This document shows, one piece after another, positions 29,883-42,513 of a stretch of DNA of 64,000 nt. The number at the start of each line of letters is the position of its first letter. The first letter of the stretch is position 1. The stretch is from Collybia mongolica (lineage: Eukaryota > Basidiomycota > Agaricomycetes > Agaricales > Clitocybaceae), in the NCBI GenBank assembly GCA_013420905.1, contig JAAXNY010000001.1:372001-436000 (forward strand). The letters are read 5' to 3'. The notes beneath the pieces were generated by a model. The model had not been told where the DNA came from, did no database searches, and was given only the letters and a program-made list of their open reading frames with translations. Position numbers and translations under genes: made by a program.

Positions 29883-32560
29883 CTGACTACTGTTTATAAG
29901 TTGTGTTTTAAGTTGGTTAATTGGCCTTGCTTGTTAAACCCTACTTACCAAATGCAATTTATATACCAAATACTGTTTGTAAGTTGCATTGTAAGATGGT
30001 TTATCTTACTTGAGGTAGAGGGCCATTACTGGCAGGAGTGGGTGCTAACAGGCCTGTCATCATCTCCACAACAATGATGCCAACACCAATGCCAATGCAG
30101 GGCATGACAACAACATGGACAAGGGGGAGATGACAATGCCCATGGCACCAGACCCCTCCCCTACAAGCAACTGCTCATAGGGAGGAAGACTGGTGCATAC
30201 AGGTGATGACAGGGAGGGGACCAACAACAAGTGTCAACAGCAATGGCAGCACCCCTACCACTGCTGCAAGCAACTGCTCACACAGTGCCCATGGGGTGCC
30301 AAGGGGGCAACACAATGGGGTGCAGACTTACAGCACAATGCAAAGGGAGGAGCCACCATGACATGGAAAAGAGGGCACATGTGGCTGTTTATTTTGTTCA
30401 TTCTTTTTTCATAGTTATTTTTGTCATAGCACAAAGGAGTATAAATGAATATATATTTTTGCTAAACACTACATCAAGTTTGAAGACAATGAGGAGATAC
30501 TACCAACTTTAGTAACTAGCTCATGAAAGAAATTTCACCAAGTTGTCTGAGGGGGAGTTTGAATATGCTGAGCACTTGCCAGCACTGCCAAGGACCATGT
30601 AAAATGCATTTTTGCTTCATTTTTCTTATCTTTCCAGGGTGTTCATGGTAGCCATTTTTCATGTCATTTTTCATTTCATTTTTCATTCCATTCTGATCAT
30701 TCTTCAGCCAAACACCCGAAAATGATCCAAAAATGAAGCCAAAAATGGCTACCATGAACAACTCTAATGGCCCATAACCTGTTGAAATGAGACCTATAGT
30801 AGAGTGTGATCTAGTCACCTCAGTCTGTGTATAAATGACTGTATTAGCACTGTCCCTATACTAGAGTGCAATTTAGTAACTACATTGTACAGCAAGTAAT
30901 GGTCTGAATAATATGTAAGAAGTGGCTCACCCTCAGTCCGCGTATAAGTGACTGAGGGTGCTCTTATGGTATGGTATGCTATATATAAGTATGTAGGACA
31001 AAGGACATTCATGGTGAATGGGATGATAAAAGGATTATATTTGATGCAGCCTAGGACAAAGGGTGTCCACGTTACCGGATCAATTCTTGAGCAATGCGAC
31101 CTAGGACAAAGGAGGTCCACGGTGTCAGATCAAACCCTAACATGCTAAACTGTACGGGATTTTCGTCTTATATGAAAGAATGGATTTGTTTGTTCCTGGT
31201 ACCTCGTCTAAATTCAGAAATTCTACTGCATTTATAAAGATTATTCTCAAGAAATTCGATTTCAAGCGTGGCACTTAGTGTCATATAGATGTTACGACGA
31301 CAGCAACGCTTCCCTTTTCCTTACCCTTGCTGGAGGGTGAGTTTTATGGTTAAGTTGGCGGGCATGCATGCACTTGTGATGCTACTTATACTAACTACTA
31401 TTATGCGAGTTTCGTCGTTTGATGGTATATACGTCAATAAAAGGATGGCGTTTATCAGTTCCACGAGACGATCGAGGGCGGTGGATTTGTCAGGGAAAAA
31501 GGGAGAAGAGCATACCGGCTTTATTGATGTTTTTGTTTGGGAGTGGAATGGCATGCGTCTAAGGCCAAACCTTCAAATCTTCAACGCGAAGGGCCTAGTT
31601 CCCAAAATTAACTCGGATAATCGAAATAAAAGAGAATATAACTTATATAGGTCATGCCCCTCGCAAGAATTTGGACCGATCCATTGACGTCGACGCCATT
31701 GGGGCAGGGTGGCTACAGGTTGTACCAGTTTGTTTGCTGATGAGGTTGAGGCCTGGCATTTGACAGGCCTAGTTTTGGAGGGTCGGTCAGTCACAAGATG
31801 CGCCAAATTTTTAAGTGAGGGCTGGGCATTCAAGAGAGGGGTTATGAGTGATGTTAGTCATGTTGATAACACAATCAGGGTAGACATTGTCCGTATAGGA
31901 GTTGATTTAAATAACTCGTTGGAGACAAATGTATCGGGCGACTAGACACGTTTTGGTTGTAGTTATCAGGCGGCAACATTACCAAATTACCTCCCAGGAG
32001 ATCAGGACGAAGACCGTTGTCTGGGATTCAGCCACAAACTGATGGCGGCGCCATCCTGTGTTGCTATCATCATCATCAGTCAGTTCCATTTTCGATGCGG
32101 GATACGAAGGCGATAACGTACCTAGGGGTCCAGGGGGACGGGGTTTGTCGCCGTCTTCATACGGAAAGCCATTCTCAAAGATGACTAGGAAAGCAGAACG
32201 GATTAGCCAGTATTACCTTACTTTTCAGATTTTTCACCGTGATCCGGTGGAGTAGATTTGAAAGCACAACGAAGTATCTGAAAATGAATAGTGTAACAAA
32301 CACGAAGGATTTAACAAATGCGACTCGGGTTATCTGTATCAAGCGTCGTTGGGCTGCCCCGAATGTTTCTTGTATTAGATTGAGAACCGGCCCCTGGGTG
32401 GCTGATGTGTCAGTATTTAGCTGTAGATAATATATTATGGGGTGAGACAGAGATTTTGAACCTTCATAGGGCTACCTTCTATGCTTCCGGTTAGGAGTGT
32501 TTGTGTTACCATCGTTGTTGTGTCGATGGAGGCGTGACAACTTGACCACTTCCATGAGCT
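29883..32560. other. Gene-free region, CpG-poor at left, with small inverted repeats
   Basis: Up to about 30.9 kb CG is rare, as in 1-3085. An inverted repeat pairs GTTCATGGTAGCCATTTTT (about 30632-30650) with its complement at about 30740-30758, like a small MITE. Frames at 31289-31687 and 31709-31945 have no recognisable content and are not called. From about 31.1 kb CpG content is normal. Confidence 0.45.
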
Positions 32561-32772
32561 TCCAATGAGCGGTCACGTGAGGGATTGTTGACGCGTTGTT
32601 TATACGGCTTGGCCTTGTTCGCGGTGCTGCGACTCTTCCCGAAACGTCGAACTTGTGGTTCAAGCTTCAACGCTATTGCGCCATCTAGACCTCGGTAACC
32701 TGATACAGTGCTCAGAAATACAAGAACGCACAACGTCCCGGACTCACGGAATAACGCCACAGAAGTGAAAAA

Positions 32773-35700
32773 ATGGTCAAGAACGACATCTCCGACAGAA
32801 GCCTACGTCTTGCGAAAACCGAGGATTTTCTGACCAGGCTATTTCCTGTTGGTGCCTCCGTCATTGACAGAGCATACGAAAAACTAGTTGCTAACGGTGG
32901 TTATGACGTCGCAGAAAAGAAGTGGAAGGATCTACCAGAGGCCATAAAGAAAAAAAGCCTTTACAATGGGCCGTTTGTGAAAACGGCGGAATCCATCAGA
33001 GTGGCGAACACATCATTTGACAAGATCACACTCAGGTGCAGATGGATCGACAGGAACACCAAGGCTCCAAAATCGCGCGACCAAGATACATCGCCAGCCA
33101 TACGGCCTGATATTCTATGCATCCTTGAAATGGGAAAAGAAGAGCAAGAGAAATGGGAAGCACTCCTAAGTACCGATTCGAAAAAAAGGGAAGAGGTGGA
33201 GGAAGAGGAAGAGAGGAAGACAGAAGACAAAGAGGAGACAGAAAGAAATGAGGAGACGGAAAGGGCAGCAATGGAAAATGAAGAGACGGAAAGGGCAGCG
33301 ATGGAAAATGAAGAGACGGAAAGCAAAGAGGAGGGGGAAGGCGAAGACGGGCAAGAAGACAAGGAAAAAAAGCATAAGGTTAATATGACCTTTCTTTGCC
33401 CAAACCACGCTCACATCTCCACAGAGCAATCAAGATAAAGAAATAACCGTATGGTGGCTTCGAGTCAATGTCCCTATCGAAATCAAGCCGATCCGGGGTA
33501 AAGACACACTGAAGTATGTTGAACGGCTGCTTGGTTATATGCGGCAAGTTCTCAGGAAGCAGGCTGATCGACGTTTCGTCCCGGGGCTCCTGCTATCTAG
33601 CACTGGGCTCCAAGTGTGGCTTTGTGATAGATCGGGTGTACTCGGAACGCATAAGACAATCGATATACACAAGGTATGAGTAATTCAACTTTCAACACCA
33701 TACAAGGCTGACTTGATTGATCAAGGACCCGAAAAGTTTCATCCGAATCATCTTAGCATGCTCGCTCCTGCCACCGGAACGCCTCGGTTGGGACCCAACG
33801 ATGAGGCTTTGTCGCCAACCAATTAATCCTCAGTCTCCGGAATTCATACATTCCTACGATCCATCCGTCAAATTATCTGACTATCACAACTCCGTCTACG
33901 ACACGAATTGGGTCATTGAGATGCCTTCAAAGGCTGAACCTAATAAGCGCGAGGAATACATCACTGTCCGCGCACTCAGTATTGAGAGCGCCGAATGTAT
34001 GTCTGGACGCGCGACGATTGTCTGGGCTGTAATCAAAGTCGATGATATGAAGTTCAGAGCTCCTCCTCACAAAGTAAGTCATTTTTGGAACCGCACCGGC
34101 ATAGATCCTTACTTTTCTTGGAGATCTACGTGTTAAAGCAATGTTGGCGTCCCACAACAGGAGCTAATGAAGGGGATTTCTTTCCAGACGAGTCCAAAAC
34201 ACGGGGCGTTCATCTTGGGAGGATCCATTCGTACGAGGATGTTGAGCACAATGGGGATGTGATTGATACGAAGAATTTTGTTCGCCAAGGCCTGGATCAT
34301 TGCCTACCCGTTGTAGCCAATGTCAACACTAATGGCAAGAGAACGAATAAGGCTCTTGAAAACGCAGAAGAGCAAGAAGTACACCTAGATATTTCCTTGA
34401 CCAGAGATCAAATTTGCGCGGCTGCGTGCACTTTAGATATAAATCCTACCTGGCGGACTTTTGCACGACTTTTGCTAGACGACTACGGATGGCCACTGGA
34501 AGGCTTTAGGGACCTGCCTGAGCTAATGACTGTGTCAGAACAACTCCTTGCCAGTGAGTTTCTGTTTTTTCACTACGCACTCGTGATATTGACAAGATGG
34601 TTCCATTCCCAGCACATCGATTACTTTATTTTCTCGGCACACTACATCGGGACATCAGTTCAGGGAATGTACTCATTTGCCTGTCAAACGTTGATGGTGT
34701 CATAACTACCGAAGGACGATTGATTGACCTGGACTATGCCAAACATGTTGATCGCTTCGTCCCTTCTTTACTTCGCCAGGTTAAACAGCTGGACGACATA
34801 CCATCCAAGGACCCTCAAATGTTAGATTATACACGAAAGTTTTTTGAGAAGCATGCTAAAGCAAAGATGTCTGATGAAGTTATCGATGCACTCAGTAGCT
34901 GCTGCATTGACCAAAAATTGGTGGCCGCAGTATTAAAATACAACCCATGCTTACGAAGTACAACGGTTCGGGTCGTCTTGTCACCGATTATGCACTATGT
35001 TCACGGTTCGCTAGCTCTCCGGACGCGACATTGGTATGCTAGACGAGGTAAATGCTATACACCTAATCATGGGTTACACTAGCTCACTATAATTTCAGGA
35101 TCAATACCTGCCTGATTTTTCCGAGAGAGTCGCTCAGAACCGTCAGCGAAGTGTAAGTCCTATCTTATCCGTTTGTGTAACAATTAATCATGGACTAATC
35201 TCAGGCAACCCTTCCGTATGCGAGCGCAGAAATTCTAAGAGGGTTTCGCATGTTCTGCACGGAAGAAAATGCAATCACCGTTCACAATGCTGTCCACGAT
35301 CTAGAGGCATTCTTTTGGGTTCTAGTGTCCATCTGCATAACAAGGGGCGGCCCAGGCGGAAAGCGTCGTGAGGAGTTAAAACCTGGCACCTTATCCACCC
35401 CGGAAACCCAGAAACTCTTCCTCATCGTTGACTGCTTCTTCTATACAGAGAAAGTCACCCGCTTGATATATAACAAGCAGCAACTGTTCTTCAAAGACCA
35501 ATTCGAGGAGTATGTTCTACCACATGTCCACCCCTACTTTGAACCCTTGAAGCCTTTACTCCTGAGGTGGTGGAATATTCTTCTAATTGCATATGAATAT
35601 CCTGCATTTGAGGCGATACACGATTGGTTCCTGGATGCTCTGAGGGATACTATCTCAGTGTTGAAGGAGCACCCGCCTGAGACAGACCCAAGATCTGCGG

Positions 35701-35924
35701 ATGTCGATGCATTCCGCGAAAGGGATCTCAGGTCTCTCCAATATTTCCCCAATCAGGACAATACCAATCGAAAATCCCAAGGCATGACACAAGATTTACC
35801 ATCCAACAGAGATATGTCGTCACACATCTCACGCAATTACAGTGGCAACGTGGTGGAGCAATCATCATCCGGTGACCCTCCATCCCCGACACCACTGTTG
35901 AAGAAGCGGAAGATGGGAACATGA
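32773..35924 (+). pseudogene. FunK1-type protein kinase, copy 1 (5' end damaged)
   Basis: Exons follow the pattern of copy 2: 32773 to about 33379, then exons near 33430-33674, 33723-34072, 34131-34557 and 34620-35050. Two further exons follow near 35101-35152 and 35206-35924. The N-terminal half matches other FunK1 proteins and ends in a Glu-rich stretch. Kinase signatures are YVLKQCWR (Lys of subdomain II), LHRDISSGN (catalytic loop) and LIDLDYAK (metal-binding Asp). The C-lobe reads LPYASAEIL and HDLEAFFWVL. Compared with copy 2, about 100 bp holding the start codon is missing and one base is deleted near 32766. Only the internal ATG at 32773 could start an in-frame, shortened protein. Confidence 0.72.
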
Positions 35925-36966
35925 TACCTACTTTAACCTCGTATATGCATTCGTTCTGTATGTAACCGTTACCAGACCAGATGTTCTATCTAGATTTTAT
36001 CTGATGTCAGACGCTTCATTTGCCAGACTACGCTGCTTAACCTTCACAACTTTAGAGAATGTCAGACAAATGAATAGCAGTATGACGGTCTGTCTATAGG
36101 TGAATAATCGGTACGGTCCTCTAAATAGTTTTATTGAGTTGAAGACAGCGACGCACATAAGTTGTCTCCCCGCGAGACAGGCGCTTAATGCATTTTTAGA
36201 GGTCACTCTTTGAGGGTCTTTACGCTGAGTGGGATTGCTCGAAATGCCTGAAGATTCCCACTGAACGCAACAAATGCACTCATAGAATAAATGGGGCTAT
36301 CGTTGTCAGGGCCTCATTACCATCCATCCACTTAATATGAATTATTGACCTTTCAGTATTATGCTGTGTTGCGCCACATCAATTTCACGAACCCCTGAGC
36401 GTCTAGGATCAAGTGTATTTCAGCAGATAATTGCGAGTGAAAATTTTTCATTACGGACAGAAATGTGATTTACTCTATTGAAAGCACAAGGAAAGGTGAC
36501 TACTACCAGCTGTTCGCACAGGCACAAGATTATATATTGATAAAATAACGCATGTACACCCCAATCTTTTGTAACATATAGGGATTTAACTTAAATCCTT
36601 CTTGCTCTCCAGGTAGTCTGTCTCCACGAGTGAATCAATATACTCTTGAGCACAACCGCATGAAGGACGAAGTAGATCTTGACACCGTCAATTGCGACTG
36701 CCTTCAGTCACTCATGTGTCATAAATCAGTTGAGCAGTGCTAGCGAGGCCTTGATCACCTGGAGCTAAATTGATGTTGGTCTGCGGTCACGTGTTGGAGA
36801 GTTGATGCGTTGTTTACGTGCTTGGCCTCTTGGCTTTGTTCGCGGTCCTGTAACTCGAAATTCTTCTCAAAACGTCAAACTCGTGGTTCCAGCATTTCTC
36901 GTAGTTTGCCGGTATCTGGAAATCCATCGATATAACCAATGTAAGTCGTTCTTATGAGCATCCACC
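35925..36966. other. Spacer between the two kinase genes
   Basis: No gene is supported. Its last 200 bp (from about 36780, GCGGTCACGTG then GTTGTTTACGTGCTTGGCC) resembles the region just upstream of copy 1 (from about 32568). The duplicated unit therefore includes the promoter. Confidence 0.5.
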
Positions 36967-39900
36967 ATGACTGATGAAATATACGATCGTCCCTTCAACG
37001 ACAATGCGCCTTTTCAGCACCCCGATACAGCGCCCAGGAAGGGAAGAACATACAACCTCACAGGCTCACGAACTAGCGCCGCAGAAGTCGAAAAAATGGT
37101 CAGGAACGATATCTCCGATGGAAACCTACATCTCGCGAGAACCGAGGAATTTCTGGCCAGGCTGTTTCCTGTTGACGCTTCAATCATTGATAAAGCATAT
37201 GAAAAGTTAGTTGCTAGTAATCACTACGATGTCGCAAAAAAAAAGTGGAAGGGTCTGCCGAAAGCCGCAAAGAAAGAAAGGCTATACTATAAGCCATTTG
37301 TGAACACTGCGGAATCCATCAGAGTGGCAAACACAGCTTCCGATAATATTACACTCAGCTGCAGATGGATCGACAGGAATAGCAAGGCTCCAAAGTCGCG
37401 CGACAAAGATGCATCAATTATACGGCCCGATATTTTATGCATCCTTGAAATGGGGAAAGGGGAGCAAGAGAAATGGGAGGCACTCACAAATACCAAGCAG
37501 GAAGAAAGGGAGGAGGCGAAAGAGGGAGGCAGGGAGACAGAAGGCGAAGAGGAGACGAAAAGCAAAGAAGAGGAAGGCGAAGAGGAGGAAGACGAAGAGG
37601 AGGAAAGCGAAGAGGAGGAAAGCGAAGAGGAGGAAAGAGAAGAGGAGCAACAAGACAAAGAAAAAAAGGATAAAGTTAATATGACCTTTTCTTTGTCCAA
37701 ACTACGCTCACATCTTCACAGAAAAAGCAAGAAAAAGCAATGACCGCATGGTGGCTTCGAGTCAATGTCCCTATCGAAATCAAGCCAAAACAGAGTAAAG
37801 ATTCATTGAAGCATGTTGAACAGCTGCTTGGTTATATGCGGCAAGTTCTCAGAGAACAAGCTGATCGACGTTTCGTCCCAGGGCTTCTGCTATCTCGCAC
37901 GGGGCTTCAAGTCTGGCTTTGTGATAGATCGGGTGTGCTCGGAACGCAGAAGACAATCGATATACACAAGGTACGAGTAATTCGGCTTTCAACAACATGC
38001 AATATTGAATCGATTGATCCAGGACCCGAAAAGTTTCATCCGGATTATTCTAGCATGCTCGCTTTTGCCACCGGAACGCCTGGGCTGGGATCCAACGATG
38101 AGGCTCTGTCGCCAACCGATCAATCCTCGGTCTCCAGAATTCATACATTCCTACGATCCATCTATCAAATTATCTGACTATCACAATTCCCTCTACGACA
38201 CGAATTGGGTCATTGAGATGCCTTCCAAGGCTGAACCTAATAAACGCGAGGAATACATCACTGTCCGCGCACTCAGTATTGTGAGGGCTGAATGTATGTC
38301 TGGACGTGCGACGATTGTATGGGCTGTAATCAAAGTCGATGATATGAAATTCAGAGCTCCTCCTCATAAAGTACGTCTTTGTGGGACAACACCGGCATAG
38401 ATGCTTACCATGCCCGAAGATCTATGTTTTAAAGCAATGTTGGCGTCCCACAGCAGGAAAACATGAAGGAGATTTCTTTCCAGATGAGTCTAAAACACGG
38501 GACGTTCATCTTGGGAGGATCCATTCATACGAGGACGTTAAGCGCAACGGGGATGTGATTGATACGCAAAATTTTATTCGCCAAGGCCTGGATCATTTCC
38601 TGCCCGTTGTGGCTGATGTCAATCCCAATGGCAAAAGGATGAATGAGGCTCTTGAAGAAGCCGAAAAGAAGGAAGTATATTTAGACATTGCCTTGACCAG
38701 CGATCAGGTGCGCGTCGTTGCAAGCACCCGAGATTCGAGTCCTACCTGGCGAACGTTTGCACGAATGTTATTAGAAGATTATGGCTGGCCGATGAAAAAT
38801 TTTAGGGACTTACCTGAGTTAATGACTGTATCAGAGCAACTTCTCACCAGTGAGTTTCCGATTGCTCACTACCCACTTGTAACATTAATAAGATGTTTTA
38901 TATCACCAGCACATCGATTGCTTCATTTCCTCGGCACACTCCATCGGGATATCAGTTCAGGGAATGCACTCATCTGCCTGTCAAACATCGACGGCGTCAT
39001 TAAAATTGAAGGACGATTGATCGATCTGGACTATGCCAAACATGTTGATCACTTCATCCCTCCTTTACTTCGCCAGGTCAAACAGGTGGACAAATTACTA
39101 TCCAAGAACCCTCTAAAACTAGATTTGGCACGGGAAATTTTTGAGGAGCAGGCTGAAGTAAAGATGTCCGATGAAGTCATCGATGCACTCGGTAGCAACT
39201 ACATTAGCTCCATATACGTAGCTAAAATATTAAACTACAAACCACACTTACGAGGCACAAAGGTTCGGATCATCTTGTGGCCGATTATGCGCTATGCTCA
39301 CAGTTCACTAGCTATCTGGACGTAACATTGGTATGCTAGACGAGGTAAATGCAACACACCTAACTATGTGTTACACTAGCTCACTATAATTTCAGGACCA
39401 ATACCTGCCTGATTTTTCCGAGAGAGTCGCTCAGAACCGTCAGCGAAGTGTAAGTCCTATCTTATCCGTTTGTGTTACAATTAATCGTGGACTATCCTCA
39501 GGCAACCCTTCCGTATGCGAGCGCAGAAATTCTAAGAGGGTTTCGCATGTTCTGCACGGATGAAAATGCAATCACCGTCCACAATGCTGTTCACGATCTA
39601 GAGGCATTCTTTTGGGTTCTAGTGTCCATCTGCATAACAAGGGGCGGCCCAGGCGGAAAGCGTCGTGAGGAGTTAAAACCTGGCACCTTATCCACCCCGG
39701 AAACCCAGAAACTCTTCCTCATCGTTGACTGCTTCTTCTATACAGAGAAAGTCACCCGCTTGATATATAACAAGCAACAACTGTTCTTCAGAGACCAATT
39801 CGAGGAGTATGTTCTACCACATGTCCACCCCTACTTTGAACCCTTGAAGCCTTTACTCCTGAGGTGGTGGAAGATTCTCCGAATTGCATATCAATATCCT

Positions 39901-40221
39901 AAATTCGAGGCGATACATGATTGGTTCCTGGATGCTCTGAGGGATACTATCTCAGTGTTGAAGGAGCACCCGCCTGAGACAGACCCAAGATCTGCGGATG
40001 TCGATGCATTCCGCGAAAGGGATCTCAGGTCTCTCCAATATTTCCCCAATCAGGACAATACCAATCGAAACTCCCAAGGCGCAATGTGGGATTTATCGCC
40101 CAGCAAAGACATGTCATCACGTACTTCACATGATTACCTCGGCAACATGGTGGAACAATTGCCACCCCAAGAGCCTTCGTCACCAACACCCGCCTCGAAG
40201 AAGCAGAGGATGAAATTATGA
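36967..40221 (+). CDS. FunK1-type protein kinase, copy 2
   Basis: Exons are 36967-37674, 37722-37970, 38023-38370, 38420-38849, 38910 to about 39325, a short exon near 39398-39449, and about 39503-40221. The start MTDEIYDRPFND has a clear ATG. An acidic repeat (EEESEEEES) lies at residues about 190-235. Kinase motifs are YVLKQCWR, LHRDISSGN, LIDLDYAK and HDLEAFFWVL. The HRD, Asn and metal-binding Asp are all present, so catalysis is possible. A TAA at 39323-39325 replaces the CGA of copy 1, just before an intron whose donor I cannot fix. It is either a true stop or avoided by an earlier donor (GTAACA). FunK1 kinases are fungal-specific; substrates are unknown. Confidence 0.75.
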
Positions 40222-40636
40222 TACCCATTCCAAATTTCGTTCATTCCGTAGGAGGTCAATAGTAAACAATATTCTATACGGTGTAATCCAGTACATAACA
40301 CCTTATCGAAGTACACCACATGGTCCCTCTCAGCGTCAGGCGAAAGGCAGTTAAGTAGCAGCGTAACGTTCTGCGCATAGGTAACTATTTAATGACTCTG
40401 TACAGTTACTCAGTTAAAAGGAGATGCTCGCAAGTGCTTCAGAAGAATACGTCTTCGAATGACCCTGTCGGAACTCGCAACAAGAAATCTAAGGAGGATC
40501 ATAGTCATGCATAAGAGAGTAGGACAACGTGCTCCCCCTCATTATGACTTTAGCAAAATTTCCAAAATAGGTAGAGTCTGAAGGATTAAGAGCGTAATCA
40601 GAGAATATTCCATTTGAACAGCTGCTTCACTACCTC
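40222..40636. other. Noncoding spacer
   Basis: Convergent 3' ends of FunK1 copy 2 (plus strand) and the nucleotidyltransferase-like gene (minus strand). No other feature is seen. Confidence 0.5.
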
Positions 40637-41383
40637 TCAAACCGCAAACCCAATCTCGTTCCACAGCTCGCTTGATTCAGGGAAATCTTCAACATACTCC
40701 TCTATACGCTCCCTGGCCTCCTGCACGAACCAAGCTGGCAACCAATTCTCCGATCTAAGATGTACCTCATATTCTTCCACCGCGAGGGCAAGAAGTTCCT
40801 CGATGTCTTCTTCGTCAATAGGGACCTTGTCCCGCATATATCGTCTATTGTCTGCTCGGTGATCGGTCCATCCTCGCAATTTCAACAGAAGTAATGGCAA
40901 AAGCGGTAGCACGGGTATATCAGGAAACGGGTCCTGGTAGACGATGCGGCGAACTGGGACTCTAGGTATGCTGAGGAGTCTGGGAACCAGGATATCGACT
41001 TTACAGGCACGCCCCCTTGGAAGTGAGTACCACAGGATGCGATAGGTGTTAGCGGGGTTTGCCGATGGTACGAGTGAAAAGTTATCATCGTAGGACTCGA
41101 TTATGTCCTTGATATCTTCTGGATCTTTGTTCGATAAGACGACGATATCGACATCCTAGTAAAATTAATTGTAGATTGTGGTCCTTGACTAAATAGGACC
41201 ACGATATCTGGGTGTTGATCGACTCACATTCGGTTCACGTTCCATACCATAGATTGCACATGCTGCGCTGCCAAAGAGGCAGCAATTAAGATTATTCTCC
41301 TCAAGAGCCAATACAGCTGCTCGAGCTGCTTTGCGTATCTCGCGGCCTGTCAATGGGACGAACCCACGTGTGAAGCGCGGCAT
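40637..41383 (-). CDS. Nucleotidyltransferase-fold protein
   Basis: Two exons, 41383-41228 and 41155-40637, with a 72-bp GT-AG intron give 224 aa in one frame. The start was chosen at MPRFTRGFVPL because upstream codons are unlike protein. The motif LFGSAACAIYG (Gly-Ser of the nucleotidyltransferase fold) is followed across the intron by DVDIVVLS (the DxD pair), and KVDILVP supplies the third acidic residue. The C-terminal half is Glu-rich and helical. Related small proteins occur widely in basidiomycetes. The substrate is unknown. Confidence 0.7.
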
Positions 41384-41633
41384 GGTTGTGGTCAAGAACC
41401 ACAAGAATGGGCCTTATAGGCGCCCAACGCCTTCTAATATATATTGCAGGCCTCATTGAACCTGCCGTGCTATTTATAACCTTAGTGATCTTAGATAATG
41501 ATCTGCAATTTGCCGGCCTAAATATACAATCAATACAATTCACAATGATCCCTTTGAGGCTTTCTTCTCAGCGCGGAGGAAAGCAAATCTCTTCGAGGCC
41601 GTGTCTTTCAAATAGTCCTGGTTAAATTTGATT

Positions 41634-42513
41634 TTAGCGTAACTCCGTCGTGTGTTGAGTGAAGGAACAGCGAACCTCGTCAAATGTTTTCTTGAAACTA
41701 TCCCTTACCTTCAGATCTGCTAAATATTTCCGGTACCTGGAAAACTTTGGATCCGTTTGCAACACCTCATATACCTTGACACCTTCACCCTCCTCATATG
41801 CTCCAAGATCATTCTTCAAGACAAGTTCGAAGCGTCCAAGGAATGGGGCAACTGCAGCGTCTGCGATGGTAAATTCGGGCCCCACAGCGAACCCCTCCTC
41901 CGGAAGCAACGACTGGAGGACTTCAAATCCTTTGTACAGCTTCTCTGGTGATTCCCCGCGCACAGTGATGTCGTAGAACAACGGAACCACCGAGTTGGAA
42001 ATGGCATCGATGAAGAAACGGACTCTGGCACGCTGGACAGGATCCTTGGGAAGAAGTTTGCCGGAGATGTCTGCGACGAATTCAAGCAGGACAAGAGATT
42101 CCGCAATTTTCTGAGATTCAGGTGATGGCTGATCAGCGGGTACTCTCGGCCCGCCGTATGTTATGGCTGGAACCTGAGCGTAGGATACGAATGCATTTAG
42201 TTTTTAAGATTCCGTGTCTGTAAGAATGTCTGGCGTACCTTGCTGGCTGGATTGACTTTCGGGGCATACCACTCCGGTTTCTTCTGAAGATCGACTTCGA
42301 ATCGAGTGTAGTTAACCTTGCATTCCTCCAGAGCTATCCCCACCTATAAAGGCTCGCCGAATGAGCAACTGGTAGTCTATTTAAAGAAAGCCATACTCTT
42401 TGGGCATACGGGCAGACCTGATCATGAATGGTAAATGTTAGACAGTGCAAGCTCTACTGGTCCTCAGACGGAAGCCGTACCTTCGCTGAGTACAATGTGA
42501 GTTGTTCTGTCAT
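41634..42513 (-). CDS. Glutathione S-transferase, omega-like
   Basis: Four exons (42513-42481, 42417-42397, 42343-42239, 42173-41634) with GT-AG introns encode 232 aa. Exon 2 is a 21-nt micro-exon encoding exactly VCPYAQR, the active-site Cys motif of omega-class GSTs. The thioredoxin-fold half continues with ALEECKVNYTRFEVDL and KVPAITYGG (the cis-Pro). The C-terminal helical domain includes EFTIADAAVAPFLGRFEL. Enzymes of this class carry out glutathione-dependent thiol transfer and detoxification. No targeting signal is seen, so it is probably cytosolic. Confidence 0.85.

Noticed and set aside
31289..31945. Possible small genes in both strands
   Set aside because: No recognisable domain, no consistent splice structure and no homologue within the window. 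Left as uncalled DNA.
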